A stretch of 64,000 nt of DNA from Streptomyces sp. 2114.4 (GCF_900187385.1 NZ_FYEY01000001.1:5394001-5458000); one strand, 5' to 3'; positions 49,948 to 59,131 are shown, counted from the first letter of the stretch. Made by a program: numbers and translations. The notes: generated by a model from the sequence alone, not told the origin.

Positions 49948-51063
49948 CTAGAAGTCGTCGTCGAAGGAGACCGAACCCTCGACGGCGACCTGGTAGGCGG
50001 ACGCCCGGCGCTCGAAGAAGTTGGTCAGCTCCTGGACGTTCTGCAGCTCCATGAAGGAGAACGGGTTCTCCGAACCGTAGACCGGCGCGAAGCCGAGCCG
50101 CTGCAGCCGCTGGTCGGCGACGCACTGGAGGTATTCGCGCATCGAGTCGGTGTTCATGCCCGGCAGACCCTCACCGCACAGGTCGCGGCCGAACTGCAGC
50201 TCCGCCTCGACGGCCTCCTTGAGCATCTCGGTGACCTGCTGCTCCAGCGCGTCGTCGAAGAGGTCGGGCTCCTCCTCGCGGACGGTGTCCACGACCGAGA
50301 ACGCGAACTCCATGTGCATGGACTCGTCGCGGAAGACCCAGTTGGTGCCGGTGGCCAGGCCATGCAGCAGGCCCCGCGATCGGAACCAGTACACGTACGC
50401 GAAGGCGCCGTAGAAGAACAGCCCCTCGATGCAGGCCGCGAAGCAGATCAGGTTCAGCAGGAAGCGGCGCCGGTCGGCCTTGTCCTCCAGCCGGTCGATC
50501 TTCTCGACCGAGTCCATCCACCGGAAGCAGAACTGGGCCTTCTCCCGGATGGACGGGATGTTCTCCACGGCCGCGAAGGCGGCGGCGCGGTCGTCCGGGT
50601 CGGGGAGGTAGGTGTCCAGCAGCGTCAAGTAGAACTGGACGTGCACGGCCTCCTCGAAGAGCTGCCGGCTCAGGTACAGCCGCGCCTCGGGGGAGTTGAT
50701 GTGCTTGTAGAGCGTCAGCACCAGGTTGTTGGCGACGATCGAGTCACCGGTCGCGAAGAACGCGACCAGCCGGCCGATCATGTGCTGCTCGCCCGCCGAG
50801 AGCTTGGCGAGGTCGGCGACGTCGGAGTGGAGGTCGACCTCCTCCACGGTCCAGGTGTTCTTGATCGCGTCGCGGTAGCGGTCGTAGAACTCGGGATACC
50901 GCATGGGGCGCAGCGTCAGCTCGAAGCCCGGGTCGAGGAGGTTCTTCCCGCCGGTGGTGGCGGTGTGTGCGGCGGCCGCGGTGGTTTCGGTGGTGTGGTC
51001 CATGGGGCTTTCGGCGCGCAGCGCCGTCGATGAGGGGCGGTGGTCGGGCGACGGGTTGGGCAT
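49948..51063 (-). CDS. nrdB: Class Ia ribonucleotide reductase small subunit NrdB
   Basis: A 371-aa diiron-tyrosyl radical subunit. Metal ligands are in EEAVHVQF and DESMHMEF; the radical Tyr is four residues after the His in EEAVHVQFY, the E. coli spacing. The ATG overlaps the nrdA stop by one base (TAATG), so translation is coupled. A later in-frame ATG (MDHTT, 20 codons in) could be the real start. No AraC-type nrdS gene follows, unlike what I recall for S. coelicolor. Confidence 0.92.
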   Translation of the reverse strand: MPNPSPDHRPSSTALRAESPMDHTTETTAAAAHTATTGGKNLLDPGFELTLRPMRYPEFYDRYRDAIKNTWTVEEVDLHSDVADLAKLSAGEQHMIGRLVAFFATGDSIVANNLVLTLYKHINSPEARLYLSRQLFEEAVHVQFYLTLLDTYLPDPDDRAAAFAAVENIPSIREKAQFCFRWMDSVEKIDRLEDKADRRRFLLNLICFAACIEGLFFYGAFAYVYWFRSRGLLHGLATGTNWVFRDESMHMEFAFSVVDTVREEEPDLFDDALEQQVTEMLKEAVEAELQFGRDLCGEGLPGMNTDSMREYLQCVADQRLQRLGFAPVYGSENPFSFMELQNVQELTNFFERRASAYQVAVEGSVSFDDDF

Positions 51064-53498
51064 TACTGGCAGGCCTCGCAGGACTCGGGGTTTTCCAGGG
51101 AGCAGGCGACCGCCTCGGGGTCGGTGGCCTGCTGCGGTACGGGGGCGGGGGCGGCGGCCGAGGTGCCGCGTGCCGACTGGGCGATCCGGGTCGCCGGCCG
51201 TGACCGCAGGTAGTACGTCGTCTTGATGCCGCGCTTCCAGGCGTAGGCGTACATCGAGCTGAGCTTGCCGATGGTCGGCGACGCCATGAAGAGGTTCAGC
51301 GACTGGCTCTGGTCGAGGTAGGGCGTACGGGCCGCGGCCATGTCGATCAGGGCGCGCTGCGGGATCTCCCAGGCGGTGCGGTACAGCGCCCGGACCTCCT
51401 CGGGGATCCACGCGACGTCCTGCACCGAGCCGTTGGCCTCGCGCAGCGCGTCCCGGGTCCGCGCGTCCCACAGCCCCAGCGCCTTCAGCTCCTCGATCAG
51501 ATAGGCGTTGACCTGCAGGAACTCACCGGACAGCGTCTCGCGCTTGAAGAGGTTGGAGACCTGTGGCTCGATGCACTCGTACACGCCCGCGATGGAGGCG
51601 ATGGTCGCGGTCGGCGCGATCGCCAGCAGCAGGGAGTTGCGCATGCCGGTGGCCGCGATCCGGGTGCGCAGCGCCGCCCAGCGGTCCGCCCAGCGCGGCT
51701 CGGCGTTGGGGTAGTGGTCGGGGTGCAGCACCCCGCGGGCGGTGCGGGTCGCGGACCAGGCCGGGTGCGGGCCGTGCCGCTCGGCGAGGTCGGCGGAGGC
51801 CTCGTACGCGGCGAGCATGATCCGCTCGGAGATCCGGGTCGACAGCTCCCGCGCCTCGGGCGAGTCGAAGGGCAGCCGCAGCCGGAAGAACACGTCCTGC
51901 AGGCCCATCAGGCCCAGACCGACCGGGCGCCAGCGGGAGTTGGAGGTCCCGGCCTGCTCGGTCGGGTAGAAGTTGATGTCCACGACACGGTCGAGGAAGG
52001 TGACGGCGGTGCGGACGGTGGCGTCCAGCCGCTCCCAGTCCATCTCGCCGTTGTCACCCAGGTGCGCCGAGAGGTTGACCGACCCGAGGTTGCAGACGGC
52101 GGTCTCCCCGTCGTTGGTCACCTCCAGGATCTCGGTGCACAGGTTGGAGGAGTGCACGACCTGGCCGGGCTCGGCGGTCTGGTTGGCGGTGCGGTTGGCG
52201 GCGTCCTTGAACGTCATCCAGCCGTTGCCGGTCTGCGCCAGGGTGCGCATCATCCGGGAGTACAGCACCCGGGCGGGGATCTGCTTGAGCGCCCGGCCCT
52301 CGGCCTCCAGCCTGCGGTAGGCGGCGTCGAACTCGTCGCCCCACAGGTCCACCAGCTCGGGGGCGTCCGAGGGCGAGAACAGCGACCAGTCGGCGTCCGC
52401 CTCCACCCGGCGCATGAACTCGTCCGGGATCCAGTGCGCGATGTTCAGGTTGTGGGTGCGGCGGGCCTCCTCACCGGTGTTGTCGCGCAGCTCCAGGAAC
52501 TCCTCGATGTCCGCGTGCCAGGTCTCCAGGTAGACGCAGGCGGCGCCCTTGCGCCGGCCGCCCTGGTTCACGGCCGCGACCGAGGCGTCCAGGGTGCGCA
52601 GGAACGGCACGATGCCGTTGGAGTACCCGTTGGTGCCGCGGATCAGCGAACCGCGGGCGCGGATGCGGGAGTACGACAGGCCGATGCCGCCCGCGTGCTT
52701 CGAGAGCCGCGCGACCTGGTGGTAGCGGTCGTAGATCGAGTCCAGCTCGTCCAGCGGTGAGTCCAGCAGGTAGCAGGACGACATCTGCGGGTGGCGGGTG
52801 CCGGAGTTGAACAGGGTGGGCGAGGAGGGCAGGTACGACAGCGAGCTGGTGAGGCGGTAGAGCTCGGCGACGTCGTCCAGGGCGCGGTCGGTGTGGTCTT
52901 CCGCGAGGCCGCAGGCCACCCGCAGCAGGAAGTGCTGGGGGGTCTCGATGACCTGACGGGTGGTGGGGTGACGCAGCAGGTAGCGCGAGTGCAGGGTGCG
53001 CAGCCCGAAGTAGCCGAACCGGTCATCGGCGCCGTCGGCCAGCGCCCGCTCGACCAGCGCGTCCAGCCGGGCCGCGTGGCGGCGGACGAACTCCGCGGTC
53101 TCGTCGGCGATCAGGCCTTCGCGGTGGCCCACCTCGACGGAGGCGGAGAAGGCGACCGCCCCCTGTCCGGCCGCCTCCTGCGCGATGGCGAGGGTGAGCA
53201 GACGCGCGGCGAGCTTGGAGTACTGCGGCTCGTCACCGATCAGTCCGGCCGCGGCATCGATGGCCAGCGCCCGCAGTTCGGCCTCGCCCGCGCCGGGGTG
53301 CCGGCCGCGCAGGGCGGCGGCGGCCACCTTGCCGGGGTCGGTCGCGGTCAGGTCCTCGGTCAGCTCGGTCAGGGTGCGCAGCAGGGCGACGCCCGGACCG
53401 TCCTCACCCGTTCCGTCGCCGGCAGGACCGGCAGGCGTGGCCACCACGGGCGGCACGACCTCGGCGTCTGACGCGGGCTCCGTTGGCGCGATGGTCAC
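51063..53498 (-). CDS. nrdA: Class Ia ribonucleotide reductase large subunit NrdA
   Basis: The 811-aa catalytic subunit, which reduces ribonucleoside diphosphates. Motifs: SSNLCTE (first active-site Cys), VCNLGSVNLS, the radical loop GLGLMGLQD, and the C-terminal CEACQ that re-reduces the site. The typical N-terminal ATP-cone (KRDG-like) was not recognised. The GTG start has GAGGGA about 10 bases upstream. The leader carries a cobalamin riboswitch and a candidate NrdR box, so B12 and NrdR should repress it. Confidence 0.93.
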   Translation of the reverse strand: MTIAPTEPASDAEVVPPVVATPAGPAGDGTGEDGPGVALLRTLTELTEDLTATDPGKVAAAALRGRHPGAGEAELRALAIDAAAGLIGDEPQYSKLAARLLTLAIAQEAAGQGAVAFSASVEVGHREGLIADETAEFVRRHAARLDALVERALADGADDRFGYFGLRTLHSRYLLRHPTTRQVIETPQHFLLRVACGLAEDHTDRALDDVAELYRLTSSLSYLPSSPTLFNSGTRHPQMSSCYLLDSPLDELDSIYDRYHQVARLSKHAGGIGLSYSRIRARGSLIRGTNGYSNGIVPFLRTLDASVAAVNQGGRRKGAACVYLETWHADIEEFLELRDNTGEEARRTHNLNIAHWIPDEFMRRVEADADWSLFSPSDAPELVDLWGDEFDAAYRRLEAEGRALKQIPARVLYSRMMRTLAQTGNGWMTFKDAANRTANQTAEPGQVVHSSNLCTEILEVTNDGETAVCNLGSVNLSAHLGDNGEMDWERLDATVRTAVTFLDRVVDINFYPTEQAGTSNSRWRPVGLGLMGLQDVFFRLRLPFDSPEARELSTRISERIMLAAYEASADLAERHGPHPAWSATRTARGVLHPDHYPNAEPRWADRWAALRTRIAATGMRNSLLLAIAPTATIASIAGVYECIEPQVSNLFKRETLSGEFLQVNAYLIEELKALGLWDARTRDALREANGSVQDVAWIPEEVRALYRTAWEIPQRALIDMAAARTPYLDQSQSLNLFMASPTIGKLSSMYAYAWKRGIKTTYYLRSRPATRIAQSARGTSAAAPAPVPQQATDPEAVACSLENPESCEACQ

Positions 53499-53671
53499 GT
53501 GATGCTCTCCCTCACTCGGCGGGGGCCGGGAGGGGAGGGACGCGACGGGCGCACGCGGGCATGCGGCACCCCGAAGACGTCAGGGGTGCGCGGGCACACC
53601 GCGCGGCGTCCACCGGCCCAACCCTCGGGGCCCGGACGTATCGACACCCGCACCCATGGCGGTGCGGACGT

Positions 53672-53790
53672 ACCATCGGCAGGTCCTCGGACTACACGAG
53701 CGCACGCCAAAGCCGGTGTCCGGCCGGTCGAGCGCGCTCCCACACCGTTGCGGGACAGTTCCGGATTCCCACCGGATTCCCCTGCGGCGA
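53672..53790 (-). ncRNA. Cobalamin riboswitch upstream of nrdA
   Basis: Read on the reverse strand, GGGAATCCGGTGGGAATCCG with AACTGTCCCGCAACGGTG (around 53740-53782) is the conserved aptamer core, and GTAGTCCGAGGACCTGCCG (53695-53677) is the B12 box. The element lies about 175 bases ahead of the nrdA start. A GCACCCC/GGGGTGC hairpin nearer to nrdA may serve as the expression platform. Confidence 0.92.
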
Positions 53791-53833
53791 CAGCGAGGAC
53801 GAGCATACATGTGGTGGTGGCTCCTCAGATGCA

Positions 53834-53849
53834 CCCCCATATCTAGTGT
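53834..53849 (-). promoter_or_regulatory. Candidate NrdR box
   Basis: The reverse strand reads ACACTAGATATGGGGG, matching the first 11 or so positions of the NrdR consensus ACACwAwATATwGwGT. It is upstream of the riboswitch, near where the nrdAB promoter should be. A second box about 31 bases away is not convincing. Confidence 0.55.
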
Positions 53850-53940
53850 GTCGTGAGTGATCGCGCGGTCTCTGTCAGTGGCTTCGGCTATCGTCGGTGG
53901 CACGTTCCTGTTCCGTCCCGTGGAAGAAGGAGAAGGCCTC

Positions 53941-54528
53941 ATGACCGCGCTCGCCGACCGTCCGCACATCATGGAGACCGAGCATTTCGAAGAGGCCGCC
54001 CGGATACTCGCCCGCCTGGAAGAAGGCGCGCGGTTGGAACTCATCGACGGGAAGGTCAGGAGCAAGCCCATGCCGGACGGGGACCACGCGCTGATCATCG
54101 AATGGCTGACGCGTATCTGCATCCAGTCGCGCCCCGAGCTGTGGCTCTACCCGGACCAGGGAATCAAGGTGCAGCCCTACCGGCGCGGCCGTGCCCGTCC
54201 GGACGGGGCACTCGCCCCCAGCGGCGTCATCGGCGGACAGGGTGAATGGGTAAACCCCGATCCGGTGTTGATGGCCGTCGAGGTCACCTCCCACGACTCG
54301 GACACCGACCAGCGTGACCGGGTGGAGAAGCCTCGTGCGTATGCGGAAACCGGCATTCCGATCTACCTGTTGATCGATCGCGATAGTTGTGAGGTTTCGG
54401 TCTACAGCGAGCCGAATGGCGCCCGGTACGAGATCGTCCACACGGTGCCATACGGCAAGTCGCTCCACCTCCCCGACCCCGTCGGCATCACCCTCGAAAC
54501 CGAGCAGCTGAAGGACTGGGTGGGCTGA
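53941..54528 (+). CDS. Uma2-family endonuclease-like protein
   Basis: A 195-aa protein of the Uma2/DUF820 PD-(D/E)XK fold. The usual motif set is visible: ARLELIDGKVR, RPDGALAP, and VEVTSHDSDTDQRDRVEKPRAY followed by AETGIPIYLLIDR. DUF820 proteins are common in Streptomyces with unknown biological role. The ATG follows GAAGGAGAAG; longer in-frame reading upstream is unlikely. Base composition is slightly less GC-rich than its neighbours. Confidence 0.85.
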   Translation: MTALADRPHIMETEHFEEAARILARLEEGARLELIDGKVRSKPMPDGDHALIIEWLTRICIQSRPELWLYPDQGIKVQPYRRGRARPDGALAPSGVIGGQGEWVNPDPVLMAVEVTSHDSDTDQRDRVEKPRAYAETGIPIYLLIDRDSCEVSVYSEPNGARYEIVHTVPYGKSLHLPDPVGITLETEQLKDWVG

Positions 54529-54536
54529 ACGGCGAA

Positions 54537-54584
54537 CGGCAACGGGCCGCCGCGCCCCGGAGGGAACGCGACGGCCCGTTGCCG
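54537..54584. terminator. 13-bp stem terminator between Uma2 and symporter genes
   Basis: CGGCAACGGGCCG (54537-54549) pairs perfectly with CGGCCCGTTGCCG (54572-54584) across a 22-base loop, between convergent genes. Confidence 0.75.
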
Positions 54585-54604
54585 GAAACCGGACGGCCGG
54601 TGGC

Positions 54605-56293
54605 TCAGTGCCCGGCCGGTGCCCCCGCCGTCGCCGGCGGCAGTTCGACGGTGACGCCCTTGTCACCGGCGTCCGCCGTGTAGTCGGCGGGGCTGGTCTC
54701 GTCGATGCCGTCGGGGGCGCCTGCGGCCTTCAGGGCGAAGGTCAGGACGACCGTGACCACGACGTTCAGGACGAAGGCGGTGAGGCCGATGTAGCCGATC
54801 TCGCCGATGCCGGGGATCTCCGTGCTGGAGCCGCCGAAGTGCTTCTGGGTCGGGCTGGCGACGCCGTAGGCCGCGAGCGTGCCGTAGAGCATGCCGGCCG
54901 CCCAGCCGGTCAGCAGCGCCCAGCGGTGGAACCAGCGGGTGAACAGACCGCCGACCAGGGACGGCATGGTCTGCAGGATCCAGATCCCGCCCAGCAGCTG
55001 GAAGTTGATCGCGACGGTCTTGTCCATGGTGAGGACGAAGACCAGCGCGCCCACCTTCACCAGCAGTGAGACCAGCTTGGCGACCTTGTGCTCCTGCTCG
55101 GGCGTGGCGTCCTGCTTGAGGAAGTCCTTGTAGACGTTGCGGGTGAACAGGTTGGCCGCGGCGATGGACATGATGGCCGCGGGCACCAGCGCGCCGATGC
55201 CGATCGCGGCGAACGCCACGCCGGTGAACCAGCTCGGGAACATGTCCTCGAAGAGCTGCGGGATGGCCAGCTGCGGGTTGCCCTGGATGTCCGTGCCGGC
55301 CTTGACGGCCATGAAGCCGAGCAGCGCCAGCAGGCCCAGCATCAGGGAGTACAGCGGCAGGATGGTGGTGTTGCGCCGGATCACATTGCGGCTGCGCGAG
55401 GACAGCGTCGCGGTGATCGAGTGCGGGTACATGAACAGCGCCAGGGCCGAGCCGAGGGCCAATGTCGCATACGCCCATTGGGCGTTGGGGCCGCTGACCA
55501 GCTCGCCGCGCGGTTTGCCGGGGACCGGTCCTGGCTGGGCGAGCGCCTTGCCGGCCGTGTCGAAGATCGCGTCGAAGCCACCGAGCTTGATCGGGATGTA
55601 GATGATCGCCACAGCGATGACGAGATAGATCAGCCCGTCCTTGACGAAGGCGATCAGTGCGGGCGCCCGCAGCCCCGAGGAGTAGGTGTACGCGGCCAGC
55701 ACGGCGAACGCGATCAGCAGCGGCAGGTCCTTGACGAACCAGTTGGTGTGCTCGCCGCCGCCGATGCCCATCACGTCCAGCACGGCCTGGATGCCGACGA
55801 GTTGGAGTGCGATGTACGGCATCGTGGCGAGGATGCCGGTGAGCGCCACGGCCAGCGACAGGCCCTTGGAGCCGAAGCGGCCGCGCACGAAGTCGGAGGT
55901 GGTGACGTAGCCGTGCTTGTGCGAGACCGACCACAGGCGGGGGAGGAAGGTGAAGATGAGCGGGTAGACCAGGATCGTGTACGGGACGGCGAAGAAGCCG
56001 GACGCCCCCGCCGCGTAGATCGCCGCCGGGACGGCCACGAAGGTGTACGCGGTGTAGAGGTCACCGCCCAGCAGGAACCACGTCACCCAGGTGCCGAAAC
56101 TGCGGCCGCCCAGCCCCCATTCGTCGAGGTTGGCGGACTGCTCGGCCTTGCGCCAGCGGGCGGCCAGGAATCCCATGACCGTCACGGCCAGGAAGAAGAA
56201 GACGAAGACGGCGAGTGCCACGCCGTCGATGCCCTTGGCGGAGGAAGCGGCAAGCACCTCGGAGGTGCCCGTCGCGGTCGTGGTGACAGTCAC
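54605..56293 (-). CDS. Sodium:solute symporter (SSS), monocarboxylate-type
   Basis: A 562-aa SSS permease with about 13 transmembrane segments. Recognisable features: the DEWGLGGRSFGTWVTWFLLG start of TM2, the Na+ site region in the first bundle, and YVTTSDFVRGRFGS. It resembles actinobacterial MctC/ActP-like carriers for acetate, pyruvate and other monocarboxylates. The GTG start overlaps the DUF3311 stop (GTGA), the classic two-gene arrangement. Confidence 0.85.
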   Translation of the reverse strand: MTVTTTATGTSEVLAASSAKGIDGVALAVFVFFFLAVTVMGFLAARWRKAEQSANLDEWGLGGRSFGTWVTWFLLGGDLYTAYTFVAVPAAIYAAGASGFFAVPYTILVYPLIFTFLPRLWSVSHKHGYVTTSDFVRGRFGSKGLSLAVALTGILATMPYIALQLVGIQAVLDVMGIGGGEHTNWFVKDLPLLIAFAVLAAYTYSSGLRAPALIAFVKDGLIYLVIAVAIIYIPIKLGGFDAIFDTAGKALAQPGPVPGKPRGELVSGPNAQWAYATLALGSALALFMYPHSITATLSSRSRNVIRRNTTILPLYSLMLGLLALLGFMAVKAGTDIQGNPQLAIPQLFEDMFPSWFTGVAFAAIGIGALVPAAIMSIAAANLFTRNVYKDFLKQDATPEQEHKVAKLVSLLVKVGALVFVLTMDKTVAINFQLLGGIWILQTMPSLVGGLFTRWFHRWALLTGWAAGMLYGTLAAYGVASPTQKHFGGSSTEIPGIGEIGYIGLTAFVLNVVVTVVLTFALKAAGAPDGIDETSPADYTADAGDKGVTVELPPATAGAPAGH

Positions 56294-56556
56294 TGGGCCG
56301 CACCGCCCTTGCGGGCGCGCTGCTCACGCTGCACGAGCTTGTACGCGATCGAGGTGAGCGCCGTCGAGACCAGCACCCACGCCATCTGGTACCAGTAGAA
56401 GAACGGGATCCCGATGAGCTTCGGCTCGATTTTGGCGTACGAGCTCACCCACAGCATCGCCACGAACGGAGCGATCAGGCAGACCCCGGCCACCACGCGC
56501 GTGGGGGTGACCACCTGTCTGCGATCCGGCGATTCGGCTGACTGTGTCATGGCCAT
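56290..56556 (-). CDS. DUF3311 small membrane protein, symporter partner
   Basis: An 88-aa protein with two transmembrane segments, including VVAGVCLIAPFVAMLWVSSY and FFYWYQMAWVLVSTALTSI. DUF3311 proteins are nearly always encoded just before an SSS symporter and are thought to be auxiliary subunits. ATG codons at 56556 and 56550 are both possible; GGACGGAG favours the first. Confidence 0.8.
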   Translation of the reverse strand: MAMTQSAESPDRRQVVTPTRVVAGVCLIAPFVAMLWVSSYAKIEPKLIGIPFFYWYQMAWVLVSTALTSIAYKLVQREQRARKGGAAQ

Positions 56557-56797
56557 GGCTCCGTCCCTGGGCTGTGGCTGTCTCCTGTGAAATGCCTGGA
56601 AATCTATGGCAGGGGCGTGGCGCGCGTCACTAGCTGTCCGCATATCGGTATGGAGAATCCACCTGCGGATGGCCCCGTGGCGTGGCGCATGGCCTGGTTC
56701 GCCCCGGTTGGAGCGGAAGAGGCGCAGCGGAGGTGAGGCGGGGCGGCGAGGGGCGTGCCGTATCGCCCGGGGCTCGGGGTGGCGGGCCCGACCATCA
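56557..56797. other. Leader and promoter region of the DUF3311-symporter operon
   Basis: No small gene is visible. On the reverse strand CATAGATT near 56605 could be a -10 element, but no good -35 is seen. The region runs to the palindrome cluster that closes dasR. Confidence 0.35.
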
Positions 56798-56850
56798 GGA
56801 GGGCCGGCCCATGGGCCGACCCATGGACCCGGCCCATGGAGCGGCCCTCC
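56798..56850. repeat. Palindrome cluster with three CCCATGG copies
   Basis: Outer arms GGAGGGCCG/CGGCCCTCC (56798-56806, 56842-56850) enclose three CCCATGG copies (56808, 56820, 56833) at 12-13 base spacing, one inside the palindrome GCCCATGGGC. It lies right after the dasR stop codon and is probably its terminator. Confidence 0.7.
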
Positions 56851-56860
56851 CGCGCGGCGC

Positions 56861-57622
56861 TCAGTCCGTAGGGCGGCGCAGCCGGGCGACGAACTTGTAG
56901 CGGTCGCCCCGGTAGACCGAGCGCACCCACTCCACCGGCTGCCCCTGGGCGTCGAGCGAGTGCCGGGAGAGCATCAGCATCGGCAGACCGACATCCGTGC
57001 CCAGCAGGCCGGCCTCGCGCGGTGTGGCCAGCGAGGTCTCGATGGTCTCCTCGGCCTCCGCCAGGCGGACGTCGTACACCTCGGCCAGCGCGGTGTAGAG
57101 GGAGGTGTACTTGACGAGGTTGCGGCGCAGCGCCGGAAAGCGCTTCGCCGACAGGTGGGTGATCTCGATGGCCATCGGCTCGCCGCTGGCCAGCCGCAGC
57201 CGCTCGATGCGCAGCACCCGGCCGCCGGTGGCGATGTCCAGCAGGCCGGCGAGCCGGTCATCGGCGGTGACATAGCCGATGTCCAGCAGCTGGGAGGCGG
57301 GCTCCAGGCCCTGGGCCCGCATGTCCTCCGTATAGGAGGTCAGTTGCAGCGCCTGGGACACCTTGGGCTTGGCGACAAAGGTGCCCTTGCCCTGGATGCG
57401 TTCCAGCCGCCCCTCGACGACCAGCTCCTGGAGGGCCTGGCGCACCGTCGTGCGCGAGGTGTCGAACTCCGCGGCGAGGGTGCGCTCGGGCGGGACCGGG
57501 GTGCCGGGCGGCAGGGTCTCGGTGATCTCCAGCAAGTGCCGCTTCAGGCGGTAGTACTTGGGTACCCGCGCGGTCCGCGTGCCGCCCCCGCTCTCGGCAC
57601 CGTTGCCCCCGTCCGTCTCCAT
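56861..57622 (-). CDS. dasR: DasR, GntR/HutC regulator of amino-sugar metabolism
   Basis: A 253-aa GntR-family repressor with a C-terminal UTRA effector domain. The winged-helix is seen in PPERTLAAEFDTSRTTVRQALQELV followed by GRLERIQGKGTFVAKPK; the UTRA part ends YRGDRYKFVARLRRPTD. It responds to glucosamine-6-phosphate type ligands and controls dasABC, nag genes and development in Streptomyces. The ATG has GAGAGGCGGGTC upstream. It diverges from dasA with dre operators in the shared region. Confidence 0.94.
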   Translation of the reverse strand: METDGGNGAESGGGTRTARVPKYYRLKRHLLEITETLPPGTPVPPERTLAAEFDTSRTTVRQALQELVVEGRLERIQGKGTFVAKPKVSQALQLTSYTEDMRAQGLEPASQLLDIGYVTADDRLAGLLDIATGGRVLRIERLRLASGEPMAIEITHLSAKRFPALRRNLVKYTSLYTALAEVYDVRLAEAEETIETSLATPREAGLLGTDVGLPMLMLSRHSLDAQGQPVEWVRSVYRGDRYKFVARLRRPTD

Positions 57623-57789
57623 GACCCGCCTCTCCGACTCCTGTCGCGCTGCCGTCACCGGCTCCTCCGTACGTAGCGGCTCACATCGTGGCACGGGTGG
57701 GTTCCCGCGCTCCCGTGCAGGTCCCCGCTCGTCAGGTGTCGTTCCGGTAACGGACCTGACAGCGACTCTTATACACCCTTGACTCGCCA

Positions 57790-57805
57790 AAAGGTCTAGG
57801 CCAAG
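57790..57805. promoter_or_regulatory. DasR operator (dre) site 1, dasR-dasA
   Basis: The 16-mer has the core GGTCTAGGCCA, close to the palindromic dre consensus ACTGGTCTAGACCAGT. Confidence 0.75.
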
Positions 57806-57813
57806 CTGCGAGC

Positions 57814-57829
57814 GCTGGTCTAAACCATT
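57814..57829. promoter_or_regulatory. DasR operator (dre) site 2, dasR-dasA
   Basis: CTGGTCTAAACCATT matches 13 of 16 dre positions. A further AAGACC/GGTCTT dyad (57831-57848) follows before the dasA ribosome site. Confidence 0.75.
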
Positions 57830-57862
57830 AAAGACCACACCCGGTCTTGGGGGGAGAACGCA

Positions 57863-59131
57863 ATGAAGCGTGGACTCATAGCGGCGACGGCGGTCGTGGG
57901 AATGCTGGGGAGTGTCGCCGCCTGTGGGGCCGGTGACGGCGGCGCGGCGGGTGCCGGGGGCTTCAAGGGGAAGAAGCTGACCGTTTGGGTGATGAGCGGT
58001 TCGAATCCGGCGCAGTGGACCGAACAGGTCTCCGAACAGTTCAAGAAGAAGACCGGCGCCACCGTCGAGTTCAAGGTCCAGCAGTGGAACGGCATTCAGC
58101 AGAAGCTGAGCACCGCTCTTTCCGAGGACACCCCGCCCGATGTCGTCGAAATCGGCAACACCCAGACCGCCGCCTATGCCAAGGCCGGAGCCCTGGCCGA
58201 TCTCGGCGACCTGAAGAAGGAGATCGGCTCCGACTGGAACGACGCCTTCAACAAGGCCTCGCTGGTGGACGGAGAGCAGTACGCGCTGCCGTGGTTCGCC
58301 GGAAACCGCGTGGTGATGTACAACAAGAAAATCTGGGCCGAGGCCGGACTCAAGGGCACTCCCCAGACGCGCAAGGAGCTCTTCCAGGCCTTTGCCACCA
58401 TCAAGGAGAAGACCGGCGCCGAGCCGCTGTATCTCCCCGGCCAGAACTGGTACTTCCTCGACGGCCTGACCCTCGGCACGGGCGCCGAGCTGGTGAAGAA
58501 GCGAGGCGGCAAGTGGGTCTCCAACCTCGGCGACCCCAAGGTCTCCCGGGCCATGGACATCTACAAGCAGTACCAGGCCTTCAGCACCGCTCCCAAGAAC
58601 AAGGACGAGGCCACCCCGCAGCAGGGCGAGATCTTCGCCAAGGGGAAGACCGGCGCCGTCATCGCCATGGGTTACGAGGCCGCCGTCGCCGTCAAGGCCA
58701 ACCCGGCCATCAAGCACGACATCGGCTTCTTCACCATCCCCGGTGAGACCGCGGCCAAGCCGGAAGGCGTATTCCTCGGCGGCTCCAACTTCGCCGTCGC
58801 CGGAATGGGAAAGAATCAGGAACTCGCCAAGGAATTCCTGAAGGTCGCGCTGTCGAAGCGGAACGACGGACAGATGGTAAAGGAAGCCGGCTGGACCCCG
58901 AAGTCCGCCGATCTGGCCGGCGTCGCACGGCAGAATCCGGCCGCGGCGGCCGCGGCGCCCGCCGCGGAGAAGTCCGGCGGCACCACTCCGCTGATTCCCC
59001 AGTGGGCCGCGGTGGAGAACCTGCCGAACCCGATCAAGAGCTATATGACGGCCGTGCTCGGCGGTAAGTCCCCGGCCGCCGCCGCCAAGGACGTGGAATC
59101 CGAGATCAACGCACGGCTCGCCCGGCAGTAA
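57863..59131 (+). CDS. dasA: DasA, chitobiose-binding lipoprotein of the ABC importer
   Basis: A 422-aa extracellular solute-binding protein (SBP family 1). The N-terminus is a lipoprotein signal with lipobox VAAC and the lipidated Cys21. The mature part has the ligand-cleft segments KLTVWVMSG, DVVEIGNTQTAAYAKAG and YALPWFAGNRVVMYNK. In Streptomyces DasA binds N,N'-diacetylchitobiose. GGGGGGAGA precedes the ATG. Expression is controlled by DasR through the dre sites ahead of it. Confidence 0.94.
   Translation: MKRGLIAATAVVGMLGSVAACGAGDGGAAGAGGFKGKKLTVWVMSGSNPAQWTEQVSEQFKKKTGATVEFKVQQWNGIQQKLSTALSEDTPPDVVEIGNTQTAAYAKAGALADLGDLKKEIGSDWNDAFNKASLVDGEQYALPWFAGNRVVMYNKKIWAEAGLKGTPQTRKELFQAFATIKEKTGAEPLYLPGQNWYFLDGLTLGTGAELVKKRGGKWVSNLGDPKVSRAMDIYKQYQAFSTAPKNKDEATPQQGEIFAKGKTGAVIAMGYEAAVAVKANPAIKHDIGFFTIPGETAAKPEGVFLGGSNFAVAGMGKNQELAKEFLKVALSKRNDGQMVKEAGWTPKSADLAGVARQNPAAAAAAPAAEKSGGTTPLIPQWAAVENLPNPIKSYMTAVLGGKSPAAAAKDVESEINARLARQ

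Noticed and set aside
53740..53782. GGGAAT sequences before nrdA as sigma-R promoters
   Set aside because: They are conserved parts of the cobalamin aptamer, and the base triplet at the right distance is not GTT.
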